From an uncultured Clostridia bacterium (GTDB lineage Bacteria; Bacillota; Clostridia; Oscillospirales; CAG-272): 49,931 bases of DNA. How positions within the stretch are numbered: position 1 is the stretch's first letter; each line of letters starts with the position of its first letter. The position numbers and the translations under genes were made by a program. Shown piece by piece: positions 6,338-14,104 of this stretch. Below the pieces are notes generated by a model that was not told the DNA's origin, searched no databases, and saw nothing but the letters and a program-made list of their open reading frames with translations. The stretch spans positions 1-49,931 of the forward strand of contig CAMJPL010000021.1 of the NCBI GenBank assembly GCA_946407735.1, read 5' to 3'.

Positions 6338-9334
6338 ATGAAAATCGGTCTTGACGTCGGATCGACTACGCTGAAATGCGTCGTCATCGACGAAGCGAAA
6401 AACAATCAGATATTATTCAGCTCCTACGAAAGACATTTTTCCCAGATAAAGGAAAAGACTCTCGCGCTTCTTGAAAAGATACGCGAAAGCGGCATCGTCG
6501 GAGAGGACGAGCGAGTAACGTTTTCCATCTCCGGCTCGGCAGGCATGGGCTTTTCCGAGAACATCGGCATCCCCTTCGTTCAGGAGGTCTACGCCACGAG
6601 AGCGGCGGTGAACGCGCTCCTTCCCGGCTCCGACTGCGTCATCGAGCTCGGCGGCGAGGACGCCAAGATACTCTTCCTCACCGGGGCCGGAGGGCTCGAG
6701 GTCAGGATGAACGGAAGCTGCGCCGGAGGCACCGGCGCCTTTATCGACCAGATGGCCACCCTGCTCGGCGTCACCGCCGACGACATGGACGAGCTCGCCA
6801 AGGGCAGCGAGAAGATCTACACCATCGCCTCCCGCTGCGGCGTCTTCGCGAAATCCGACGTACAGCCTCTGATAAATCAGGGCGCGAGGATCGAGGACAT
6901 CTGCGCCAGCATCCTCAACGCCGTGGTCAACCAGACCGTCGGCGGGCTCAGCCAGGGGCGCGAGATAAAGGGCAAGGTCGTCTATCTCGGCGGTCCACTC
7001 ACCTTCATGAGCCAGCTCCGCCGCCAGTTCGACGAGACGCTGAAGCTCACCGGCGTCTGCCCGGAGAACTCCCTTTATTTTGTCGCCGTCGGAGCGGCAA
7101 TGACTCCTCAGCCGAAGACATATACCGTCGCCGAGGTCATCGAAGCGGTAAACAGCAGCCGCGCGTCAAACAACTACGCCTCCCTCCCTCCGCTGTTCAG
7201 ATCGCAGCGGGATTACGACGATTTCAAGGCGCGTCACGACGCCGACAAGGTCGAGTCGGTAAACCGCGGCCAGGATTTTGACGGCCGCGTCTTCCTCGGC
7301 GTCGACGCCGGATCGACCACCGTCAAATGCGCTGCGATCGACGAAGACGGCGTTATAATCTATTCCGATTACCGCCCGAACAGCGGCAACCCCGTGCCGA
7401 TAGTGAAGGAATTCCTCGAGAATTTCTATTCCTCGTACCCGAAGGCGAAGATAGCCTCCGGTGCCGTCACCGGCTACGGCGAGGACATAATCCGCAACGC
7501 GTTCAGGATAGATCACGGCATAGTCGAGACGATAGCCCATTTCACCGCCGCCAAGCGCTTCCGCCCCGACGTCGACTTCATCATCGACATCGGCGGGCAG
7601 GACATAAAGTGCTTCAAGATAAGGAACGGCGCGATAGACAACATCTTCCTCAACGAGGCCTGCAGCTCGGGATGCGGCTCCTTCCTCCAGACCTTCGCCG
7701 GAGCTCTTAACATGTCGATCGTCGACTTCGCGAAGCTCGGACTTTTCGCCGAAAATCCCGTCGACCTCGGCTCCCGCTGCACCGTTTTCATGAACTCGTC
7801 GGTAAAGCAGGCGCAGAAGGACGGCGCCTCCATCGAGAGCATCTCCGCCGGTCTTTCGATCAGCGTCGTCAAGAACGCCCTCTACAAGGTCATCCGCGCT
7901 CCGCTCACCAACGTCGAGTCGGCGCTCGGCAGGCACATCGTCGTGCAGGGCGGCACCTTCCTCAACGACGCCGTGCTCCGGGCCTTCGAGACCGAGATAG
8001 GCGAAAACGTCGTCCGCCCGAACATAGCCGGGCTCATGGGAGCCTACGGAGCCGCGCTCTACGCCATGCAGATGTCGGGAGAGGACTCGGTCAGCGGCAT
8101 AATCACGCCGGAAGAGCTCAAGACCTTCACCCACACCGTCAAGGCCGTCACCTGCGGTCTCTGCAACAACCACTGCCGCCTGACCGTCAACACCTTCGAG
8201 GGAGGCCGCCGCTACATCGGCGGCAACCGCTGCGAGCGCCCGGTGATGAAGAAGGGTCAGAGCGAGAAAAAGCGCTATAATCTCTACGAATACAAATTAG
8301 AGCTTCTCGACGCCTGCCGCTCGCCCGAAAACGGCAGCTATCCGCGCGGCGATATCGGTCTGCCGCTCGGGCTCAACATCTACGAGATGCTTCCCTTCTG
8401 GCACGCTATATTCAGCGGGCTTGGCTTCAGGGTGGTAGTTTCCCCGATGTCGAACCGTTCGCTGTTCATATCGGGTCAGCACACGATACCGTCGGACACC
8501 GTATGCTTCCCGGCGAAGCTGATCCACGGCCACATCGAGGCGCTGATGGACATGGGTGTGAAGAACATCTTCTACCCGTGCCTCACCTACAACTTCAACG
8601 AGGAAAAGGGCGAGAACCACTACAACTGCCCGGTCGTCGCCTATTATCCTGAGGTAATAGCCGCCAACGTCACAAGGCTTGCCGACTTCAACTTCATAAA
8701 CCCGTATCTCGGCATACACCGCCCGAAGGATTTCGCCGTGAAATTCTGGCAGGCGATGAATGAGTATTACCCCGACCTCACACAGAAGGAGGTCAAAACG
8801 GCCGTCGACAGCGGATACAAGGCCTATTACGCCTACATGGACGCGATCAGGGCCAAAGGGAAGGAATACATCGAGGCGGCGCGCGCCGAGGGACGCGAGA
8901 TCATCGTCCTCTCCGGCCGCCCCTACCACGTCGACACCGAGATCAACCACGGCATCGACCGTCTGATCTGCGATCTCGGAGCCGTGGTGATAACCGAGGA
9001 CTCGATAGCCTATCTCGAGGACAGATTCCCGACAAACGTGCTGAATCAGTGGACGTATCACGCGCGTCTCTACTCGGCGGCGAAATACTGCACGACGCAG
9101 CCGGACATGAACCTCGTCCAGCTCGTATCGTTCGGCTGCGGCGTCGACGCCATCACGACAGACGAGGTACGCTCGATCCTCGAGTACGGAAAAAAGATAT
9201 ACACTCAGATAAAGATAGACGAGATCACGAACCTCGGCGCTGTCAAGATAAGGATCCGCTCGCTGTTCGCTGTCCTCGACATGGAAAAGCGCAAAAACGC
9301 CGCGAAGAAGGGAGAGATGGCGGACAATGGCTGA
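6338..9334 (+). CDS. 2-hydroxyacyl-CoA dehydratase activase-like protein: two BadF/BcrA-type ATPase domains plus DUF2229
   Basis: This 998-residue protein contains two ASKHA ATPase domains of the BadF/BadG/BcrA/HgdC type. The first starts GLDVGSTTLK (about 4-13), the second GVDAGSTTVKC (about 321). Each keeps both cysteines that bridge a [4Fe-4S] cluster in activases: NGSCAGGTG and SRCGVF in the first, CSSGCGSF and SRCTVF in the second. A Cys-rich junction, CGLCNNHC, at about 610 leads into a DUF2229-type C-terminal region. Activases use ATP to drive a low-potential electron into a dehydratase or double-cubane partner, and the partner here is presumably the next gene, which overlaps by 8 bases. 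In many clostridia the two parts form one chain of about 1,400 residues. No clear ribosome site precedes the ATG. The physiological substrate of this large family is not established. Confidence 0.88.
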   Translation: MKIGLDVGSTTLKCVVIDEAKNNQILFSSYERHFSQIKEKTLALLEKIRESGIVGEDERVTFSISGSAGMGFSENIGIPFVQEVYATRAAVNALLPGSDCVIELGGEDAKILFLTGAGGLEVRMNGSCAGGTGAFIDQMATLLGVTADDMDELAKGSEKIYTIASRCGVFAKSDVQPLINQGARIEDICASILNAVVNQTVGGLSQGREIKGKVVYLGGPLTFMSQLRRQFDETLKLTGVCPENSLYFVAVGAAMTPQPKTYTVAEVIEAVNSSRASNNYASLPPLFRSQRDYDDFKARHDADKVESVNRGQDFDGRVFLGVDAGSTTVKCAAIDEDGVIIYSDYRPNSGNPVPIVKEFLENFYSSYPKAKIASGAVTGYGEDIIRNAFRIDHGIVETIAHFTAAKRFRPDVDFIIDIGGQDIKCFKIRNGAIDNIFLNEACSSGCGSFLQTFAGALNMSIVDFAKLGLFAENPVDLGSRCTVFMNSSVKQAQKDGASIESISAGLSISVVKNALYKVIRAPLTNVESALGRHIVVQGGTFLNDAVLRAFETEIGENVVRPNIAGLMGAYGAALYAMQMSGEDSVSGIITPEELKTFTHTVKAVTCGLCNNHCRLTVNTFEGGRRYIGGNRCERPVMKKGQSEKKRYNLYEYKLELLDACRSPENGSYPRGDIGLPLGLNIYEMLPFWHAIFSGLGFRVVVSPMSNRSLFISGQHTIPSDTVCFPAKLIHGHIEALMDMGVKNIFYPCLTYNFNEEKGENHYNCPVVAYYPEVIAANVTRLADFNFINPYLGIHRPKDFAVKFWQAMNEYYPDLTQKEVKTAVDSGYKAYYAYMDAIRAKGKEYIEAARAEGREIIVLSGRPYHVDTEINHGIDRLICDLGAVVITEDSIAYLEDRFPTNVLNQWTYHARLYSAAKYCTTQPDMNLVQLVSFGCGVDAITTDEVRSILEYGKKIYTQIKIDEITNLGAVKIRIRSLFAVLDMEKRKNAAKKGEMADNG

Positions 9335-10649
9335 AACTGAGAACGACATCATAACCGCCGTCCGGTCCGACGGCGGCGAGGGAGATCAGTACGAGATACA
9401 CCATCTGCCCTTCACCGACGAGATGAGGAAGGAGTACACCATCCTCGTCCCCAACATGCTCGAGATCCACTTCCGGATGCTTATAAGGGTCTTAAAGCAG
9501 GCCGGCTACAACGTGGAGCTTCTGACGAACACCGGTCCCTCCGTCGTGACCGAGGGGCTGAAATACGTACACAACGACGCCTGCTACCCCGCTCTGCTCG
9601 TCATCGGGCAGATGATCGACGCGCTGAACAGCGGAAAGTACGATCTTTCAAAGACAGCGCTGATGATCACCCAGACTGGCGGCGGCTGCCGAGCGTCGAA
9701 CTACATCCACATGCTGCGCAAGGCCCTCGCGAAGGCGGGCTACGGCTACATCCCGGTGCTTTCGATGAACCTCTCCGGCCTCGAGAAGGAGAGCAGCTTC
9801 AAGTGGTCGCTCCCGACTCTCCGCAAGGCGATAGCCGTCCTGGCGTACGGCGATCTGCTCATGCTGATGGACAATCAGGTGCGGCCGTACGAGATAAGCT
9901 CCGGCGACAGCGCGAACGTCGTCACCAAATGGGTTGATCGTCTCTGCTCCGACTTCGACGCCGGGAAATCTCTCTCCACGCGCGAGGTGAGGGAGAACAT
10001 GGCGAAGATCGCCTCCGATTTCGCCGCCGTGAAGATCAACAGGGTGCCGAAGGTTAAGGCGGGCATAGTCGGCGAGATATACGTCAAGTATTCGCCGCTG
10101 GCGAACAACGATCTCGCCGAGTTCCTGTACTGTCAGGGCTGCGAGGTGATGTCTCCCGGCATCATGGGCTTCATGCTCTTCAAGGTGGACAACCGCATGG
10201 AGGACATCAACCTCTACGGCGGAAGCAAGCTGAAATTCAGCGTCGTGAAAATCCTGTTCGACTATCTGAACCGCATCGAGCAGATCCTGATCGACTCGGT
10301 CTCATCCCATCCCGGCTTCATCGCGCCCATGCCCTACGCCGAGCTCAAGCAGCTGGTGAAAGGCATCATCGGCTGGGGAAGCAAGATGGGCGAGGGATGG
10401 CTCCTTACCGCCGAGATGATCGAGCTCATAAAGGAAGGCTATTCGAACATCATCTGCGCCCAGCCCTTCGGCTGCCTGCCGAACCACATCGTGGGCAAGG
10501 GCATGGTGCGCAAGGTGCGCACCATCTACCCCGACGCGAACATCGTGCCCATCGACTACGATCCGGGCGCGACAAGGGTAAACCAGGAAAACCGCATCAA
10601 GCTGATGCTCGCGATAGGCCGCGAGAGGCTTGAGGAAAACGGGAAGTAA
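9327..10649 (+). CDS. HgdB/BcrC-like 2-hydroxyacyl-CoA dehydratase-related protein
   Basis: This 440-residue protein matches the C-terminal, HgdB-like portion of the large activase-dehydratase proteins of anaerobes. Cysteines in positions expected to bind iron-sulfur clusters appear in NDACYPALL, TQTGGGCRASNYI, YCQGCEVMSPG and QPFGCLPNHI. It has no signal peptide and should act in the cytoplasm with the upstream activase-like protein. The start ATG lies inside the end of the upstream gene (shared bases ATGGCTGA), in a different frame. Translational coupling is therefore likely, and an old frameshift splitting one long gene is the alternative. GGGAG lies about 12 bases upstream. Whether it dehydrates an acyl-CoA or reduces another substrate cannot be told. 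Confidence 0.85.
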   Translation: MAETENDIITAVRSDGGEGDQYEIHHLPFTDEMRKEYTILVPNMLEIHFRMLIRVLKQAGYNVELLTNTGPSVVTEGLKYVHNDACYPALLVIGQMIDALNSGKYDLSKTALMITQTGGGCRASNYIHMLRKALAKAGYGYIPVLSMNLSGLEKESSFKWSLPTLRKAIAVLAYGDLLMLMDNQVRPYEISSGDSANVVTKWVDRLCSDFDAGKSLSTREVRENMAKIASDFAAVKINRVPKVKAGIVGEIYVKYSPLANNDLAEFLYCQGCEVMSPGIMGFMLFKVDNRMEDINLYGGSKLKFSVVKILFDYLNRIEQILIDSVSSHPGFIAPMPYAELKQLVKGIIGWGSKMGEGWLLTAEMIELIKEGYSNIICAQPFGCLPNHIVGKGMVRKVRTIYPDANIVPIDYDPGATRVNQENRIKLMLAIGRERLEENGK

Positions 10650-10663
10650 CGGACCTTTTTTAC

Positions 10664-10745
10664 CCGGGGGAAGGAAGAAACTTTCTGAAGAAAGTTTCTT
10701 CCTCTCCCCCGGACCCCCATCTATTTTCAAAGACTTTTGCTACAT
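10664..10745 (+). repeat. Dispersed hairpin repeat, copy 3 (forward)
   Basis: Arms 10664-10685 and 10690-10712 (CCGGGGGAAGGAAGAAACT and its complement with one extra base) enclose a TGAA loop. The tail CAAAGACTTTTGCTACAT (10728-10745) is nearly identical to copy 1. The tail runs directly into the likely promoter region of the THF-riboswitch transcript. Confidence 0.85.
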
Positions 10746-10769
10746 TTTATATAGTAAGAGTGTAATTCA

Positions 10770-10867
10770 ACAGAGTAGAAGATCACGCGTGAAGTGCCCG
10801 CGGAACGGGGAGTTGACCTCGGGACGAAAAACCAATGGTTTGCGGTGTGATCTTCGCATCCCGCTGT
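10770..10867 (+). promoter_or_regulatory. Tetrahydrofolate (THF, class I) riboswitch
   Basis: The conserved THF-I blocks are present in order: GAGTAGA (10773-10779), a P2 arm AAGATCAC, GCGTGAAGTG, a variable hairpin region, GCGGTG, the complementary P2 arm GTGATCTT, then GCATCCCGCT. The outer P1 helix would pair ACAG (10770-10773) with CTGT (10864-10867). The element lies directly upstream of a folT-like gene, the classic target of this riboswitch. Binding of THF normally lowers expression. Confidence 0.9.
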
Positions 10868-10882
10868 CGCGTACCGAACGCA

Positions 10883-10906
10883 GATATCAGACCGTCAGTC
10901 TGTATC
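10883..10906 (+). promoter_or_regulatory. Hairpin between THF aptamer and expression platform
   Basis: GATA-T-CAGAC (10883-10892) pairs with GTCTG-TATC (10898-10906), leaving one bulged T and a 5-base loop. It spaces the aptamer from the Shine-Dalgarno-sequestering hairpin. No T-run follows, so it is not a terminator. Confidence 0.55.
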
Positions 10907-10916
10907 CGATCCAGCG

Positions 10917-10969
10917 CCTCCGATATGTGACAATGAGGAATATCTTTTTTCAGTCACATGATACGGAGG
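10917..10969 (+). promoter_or_regulatory. Shine-Dalgarno-sequestering hairpin (riboswitch expression platform)
   Basis: CCTCCG (10917-10922) is the exact complement of CGGAGG (10964-10969), the ribosome site of the folT-like gene. ATGTGAC (10925-10931) pairs with GTCACAT (10953-10959) inside the same helix. Formation would hide the ribosome site. CAGCG (10912-10916), directly before the anti-Shine-Dalgarno bases, can alternatively pair with CGCTG (10862-10866) at the 3' edge of the aptamer. This suggests a mutually exclusive switch acting on translation. Confidence 0.7.
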
Positions 10970-10978
10970 TGTTTTTCA

Positions 10979-12277
10979 TTGAACGCAAGCGAAAACAAAA
11001 AAAAGCAGGCGTCACCGGCATCAAAGCTCATCATGAGGATCACCGTTTCGGCGATGTTCCTCGCTCTCGCGCTCGCCGTCAAGCTGATCGGCGGATTCTA
11101 CATCCCGATCTTCGGCGGCAACGGCATGAGGGTCGGCTTTGCCGGAGTATTCTCGTTCTTCCCCGCCATCCTGTTCGGCCCGATATACGGAGCCGCGGTG
11201 TCCGGCCTGCTCGACTTTCTCGGCTATCTGCTCAAGCCCGACGGGGCTTATCTGCCGCTCCTGACGCTGACGGCCGCTCTCGGCGGAGCCTTGAAGGGGC
11301 TTATCTGGAAGTTCATCCACTCCGATTCGTCCGTCCGCTCAAAGATACGCGCCGTCGTCGCCGTCTGCTTCGCGCTGATATGCGGCTTCGGCGTCTTCTG
11401 CCACGTCTCGCTCGCAGGTGACGGCGTCATAAGCGGATATGTCACCACCCTCGACGAGCTTCCGTCGAGAGGAAAGACCGAAGCGATGGAGCTTTCCCCG
11501 ACGTCCGACTTCATCGTCTCCCTCGCACAGTACAACAACGAGACCATCACACTGAAAGCCGCGCGCGGATCGGGAAAGATCGTGCTGCCGTCGTCGGCGA
11601 CAATAGACGGCAGAAGCTACAAGCTCACCCGCCTCGGCGCCGGAGCGTTTGAGGACGCGTCCGAATTCTCAAGCCTTTATATCCCGGCGTCGTACACCAA
11701 ATTCGACGACGGAGCCTTCGACGGCATCCCGAGCGGGCTTCCGATCATCTGCGAGACGGGAGCCGCGGCTCACAAGACGCTGACGGAGCTCGGGTATTCC
11801 GTCTCTGAGGACGATTTCGATCAGGCGTCCGTCGACGTCACTTCCGACACGATGAGCGCCGACGGGTTCGATCTCAAGACTTCCGACACATGGCGCAAGT
11901 ACCTCGCCGGCTACATCAACTTCATCACCGTCGGGCTCGAGCTGATCGGAGCCGCCGGGCTGCTCTTCGCCGTGATAGATCTCATTGCCGCGCTCTCGTC
12001 GAAGAAGAAAAAGGACGGTGGAAAATCCTCCGTTCTCTCCGATTCGCTCAAGGTGTTCATCACGATCATCATACCCGGCCTCATCGTAACGACGGTGAAC
12101 ACCGAGATCCTCCGCCGCTTCCTCGCCGCGTGGAACGGGCGCAGCTTCGTCATTCTCTGGATACCGAGGATGATAGAGGAGATGCTCGTCTGCATGGTGC
12201 AGGCGTATATCATAGCCGTCCTCTACGGCGTGTTCTCAAAGAGGATCGGCGGCAGGCTGTTCAGGGAAAACAGATAG
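10979..12277 (+). CDS. folT: Folate ECF transporter S component with an inserted LRR_5 domain
   Basis: The start is the TTG at 10979, because CGGAGG lies 9 bases before it. An in-frame ATG at 10958 would place the ribosome site inside the gene. The 432-residue protein begins like an ECF substrate-binding S component (SAMFLALALAVKLIGG, MRVGFAGVFSFFPAILFGPI, GAYLPLLTLTAALGGALKG) and ends like one (TTVNTEILRRFLAAW, PRMIEEMLV). Together these make the six usual helices. Between helix 4 and helix 5 lies an extra module: a helix at about 122-145, an outside region at about 146-303, and a helix at about 305-336 followed by KKKK. The outside region ends in a BspA-type LRR_5 unit (LGAGAFEDASEFSSLYIPAS, then GAFDGIP). 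The upstream THF riboswitch supports folate as substrate. The ECF ATPases and T component are not in the window. Confidence 0.85.
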   Translation: MNASENKKKQASPASKLIMRITVSAMFLALALAVKLIGGFYIPIFGGNGMRVGFAGVFSFFPAILFGPIYGAAVSGLLDFLGYLLKPDGAYLPLLTLTAALGGALKGLIWKFIHSDSSVRSKIRAVVAVCFALICGFGVFCHVSLAGDGVISGYVTTLDELPSRGKTEAMELSPTSDFIVSLAQYNNETITLKAARGSGKIVLPSSATIDGRSYKLTRLGAGAFEDASEFSSLYIPASYTKFDDGAFDGIPSGLPIICETGAAAHKTLTELGYSVSEDDFDQASVDVTSDTMSADGFDLKTSDTWRKYLAGYINFITVGLELIGAAGLLFAVIDLIAALSSKKKKDGGKSSVLSDSLKVFITIIIPGLIVTTVNTEILRRFLAAWNGRSFVILWIPRMIEEMLVCMVQAYIIAVLYGVFSKRIGGRLFRENR

Positions 12278-12302
12278 TGTCTTAAATCTCATAAACAAAG
12301 CG

Positions 12303-12338
12303 CTGTCCCGGATCATGCATTTCGCATGTCCGGGACAG
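12303..12338 (+). terminator. Hairpin after folT
   Basis: CTGTCCCGG (12303-12311) pairs with CCGGGACAG (12330-12338), with further pairing CATGC/GCATG inside. A mixed ATGATTTTCATCTTT tail follows rather than a clean T-run, so termination may be partial. Confidence 0.55.
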
Positions 12339-12380
12339 ATGATTTTCATCTTTAATTGATTCCCGATTGTCAAATTCTTT

Positions 12381-12468
12381 TTGCAGCAAAGCTTTTGGGA
12401 AAAGGGTGGGGTGCAGGGGAGGGGAATCCCCTTTTCTCGAAAAGGGGGTTCCCCTCCCCTGCTTTTTT
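12381..12468 (-). repeat. Dispersed hairpin repeat, copy 4 (reverse), also a likely plus-strand terminator
   Basis: A 24-bp stem (12413-12436 with 12439-12462) is complementary except for one G-T pair, and its tip is TTCTCGAA. The conserved tail is on the left (GCAGCAAAGCTTTTGG, 12383-12398), so the copy is reversed. On the plus strand the stem is followed at once by TTTTTT (12463-12468), making it a credible terminator between the converging genes at 12277 and 12495. Confidence 0.85.
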
Positions 12469-12494
12469 AATACCGATCTGAGATCGATTTTCCC

Positions 12495-14006
12495 TCACTG
12501 CCCGATCTCGCTGAAGGTGTCGACTACCTTGCTGAGCTGCTTCTGCGTGCTCTTTTCGATCTTTGCGTAGTTCGAGGCGAAATCCGTGCTCTGAGCGACG
12601 AGCGGGGTCTGGAAGGCCGCGCTGATGAAGGCGTTGTTCACCTTGTTCGCGTAGGCGAGGACGAACGAGCCGCCGATGTTGGCGCGGATAAGGTCGATCA
12701 TCTGGCCGGACAGATCGTCTCTGGTGTACTTTACCTTGAGACCGGTCTCATAGTACGCCGGAAGGACGAAATTCTTCGTCTCCCTGTTCAGCACCTCGAT
12801 GACGGCGCAGAGGGTGTCGAATTTGGTGCAGGTGATCGGAATGACGCCGATCTCGGTGGTGTCGTGGGTGGAGGTCATGTATTTTTCCTGATTCTCATCG
12901 AGCTTCGGGTACGGCAGGACGCCGATCTCGTCCTCCATGTCGCGGAGCACCTCCGCGGTGCCGAGACGCTGATAGCCGAGTATGAGCGCGCGGCCCTCCT
13001 TGAACATGTTGAGCGAATCCTTGACGACGTCGCTCGCTCCCAGCACCTCGGAGCAGTCGGTCGCACCCGAATAGAATATCCTGTTCATCATCTCGAGCGT
13101 CTTTACCGAGCGCTCGTTGTTCATGGCGAGGTTAAGGCCTCCCGCGCCGTCGGGCTCGACGTATGTCAGATCGCAGGCGATGATCCACGGGATGAGCCCG
13201 CCCCATCTGGTGCAGACGGTGAAGCCGAACTGATCCTCCCTGTCGATCGCGCTGTTGCCGTTGAGATCGAGATAGCACTTCTCGATATACGAAAGGAAGG
13301 TCTCGCAGGTCCATTTGTTGTCGAGGACGGCCTTATAGAAGACGTCCGGGTCCTCGAAGTAATTCTGCGCGAGGCGGCGGTTGAAGTAGAGGGCATGGCT
13401 GGAGCGGAGGACGTCGATGAAGTAGTCGCCCGCCATCTGATATCTGTGCACGCCGTCGAGCGACAGCTCGGACATATAGCCCTCGTACCAGTAATCCTTG
13501 GTCCAGTCGAAATACGGGGCCTCGGACAGGTCGAGGAAATATCCCTGCAGCACCAGGTTCGTCACCGGGAAGAGATCGTTTATGAACAGATCGTATGCGT
13601 CCTCGCCCGCGCCGACGATCTTCTTTATCGCGACGGGCGCGTCGTTGAAGTTGGCGTCAAGGGCGGTGTATTCGAGCTTTACATTAAGCAGCTCCTCGAC
13701 CTTGCGGTTGCGGAAGAAGACCGAGTCGTTTACCACGTCGCCCGTCTCCTCGCCGACGCCGGCTAAAAGGAAGTCGGCCGCTCCGAAGCCGGTGGCGTCG
13801 TTCGACGAGATATGTATGCGGATGCTCTCGCCGCCGTAGTCAAAGCTCTCGAAGGGATCGGGTTCGGTCTCGGCGGCCGTCGTGTTCTCCGGCTGTGCCG
13901 ATTCCTGAAGCGCCGTGGTCGAGACCGCCGCCGTCTGGGCCGCTTCCCCGCAGGACGAAAGAATGACCGCTGCGAGAATTAAAACACTGATGATATTTTT
14001 CTTCAT
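12495..14006 (-). CDS. Extracellular solute-binding lipoprotein (orphan)
   Basis: The start at 14006 is chosen because GTGAGG lies 6 bases upstream, and it gives MKKNIISVLILAAVILSSCG with lipobox Cys19. A further ATG 12 bases upstream would overlap the ribosome site. After a Thr/Ala/Glu-rich linker (about 20-60) the roughly 503-residue protein has the type I carbohydrate-type solute-binding fold: KVEELLNVKLEY, YDLFINDLFP, NKWTCETFLSYIEKC and GVLPYPKLDENQ. An EF-hand-like loop, DLNGNSAIDRED, begins at Asp247, at nearly the same position as in the paralogues at 34596 and 37770. No permease or ATPase is adjacent, and it has its own promoter. The ligand is unknown, and a sugar or oligosaccharide is likely for the family. 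Confidence 0.88.
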   Translation of the reverse strand: MKKNIISVLILAAVILSSCGEAAQTAAVSTTALQESAQPENTTAAETEPDPFESFDYGGESIRIHISSNDATGFGAADFLLAGVGEETGDVVNDSVFFRNRKVEELLNVKLEYTALDANFNDAPVAIKKIVGAGEDAYDLFINDLFPVTNLVLQGYFLDLSEAPYFDWTKDYWYEGYMSELSLDGVHRYQMAGDYFIDVLRSSHALYFNRRLAQNYFEDPDVFYKAVLDNKWTCETFLSYIEKCYLDLNGNSAIDREDQFGFTVCTRWGGLIPWIIACDLTYVEPDGAGGLNLAMNNERSVKTLEMMNRIFYSGATDCSEVLGASDVVKDSLNMFKEGRALILGYQRLGTAEVLRDMEDEIGVLPYPKLDENQEKYMTSTHDTTEIGVIPITCTKFDTLCAVIEVLNRETKNFVLPAYYETGLKVKYTRDDLSGQMIDLIRANIGGSFVLAYANKVNNAFISAAFQTPLVAQSTDFASNYAKIEKSTQKQLSKVVDTFSEIGQ

Positions 14007-14037
14007 AATTAGCCTCACATTCCGTCATTATTGGTTT

Positions 14038-14066
14038 ATTATATCACACTCATACTCCGATGTCAA
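14038..14066 (-). promoter_or_regulatory. Sigma-A promoter for the solute-binding protein
   Basis: On the minus strand TTGACA (14061-14066) and TATAAT (14038-14043) are perfect hexamers 17 bases apart, about 32 bases upstream of the start codon. This makes the 12495-14006 gene a separate transcription unit. Confidence 0.9.
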
Positions 14067-14077
14067 CTTTTTCAGAC

Positions 14078-14099
14078 GAAAAAAGCCTCTTTCGAGGCT
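14078..14099 (-). terminator. Intrinsic terminator ending the 14105-24390 operon
   Basis: On the minus strand AGCCTC, loop GAAA and GAGGCT (14084-14099) are followed by TTTTTT. The stem starts 6 bases past the stop codon of the DUF4838 gene. The opposite strand also has a T-run, so it could stop transcription both ways. Confidence 0.85.
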
Positions 14100-14104
14100 T
14101 TTTT

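Noticed and set aside
10958..10978. ATG at 10958 as the folT start
   Set aside because: The ribosome site CGGAGG would lie within the first codons, whereas the TTG at 10979 has correct spacing.
14007..14018. ATG at 14018 as the start of the solute-binding protein
   Set aside because: The GTGAGG ribosome site overlaps this ATG, and the signal peptide begins properly at 14006.
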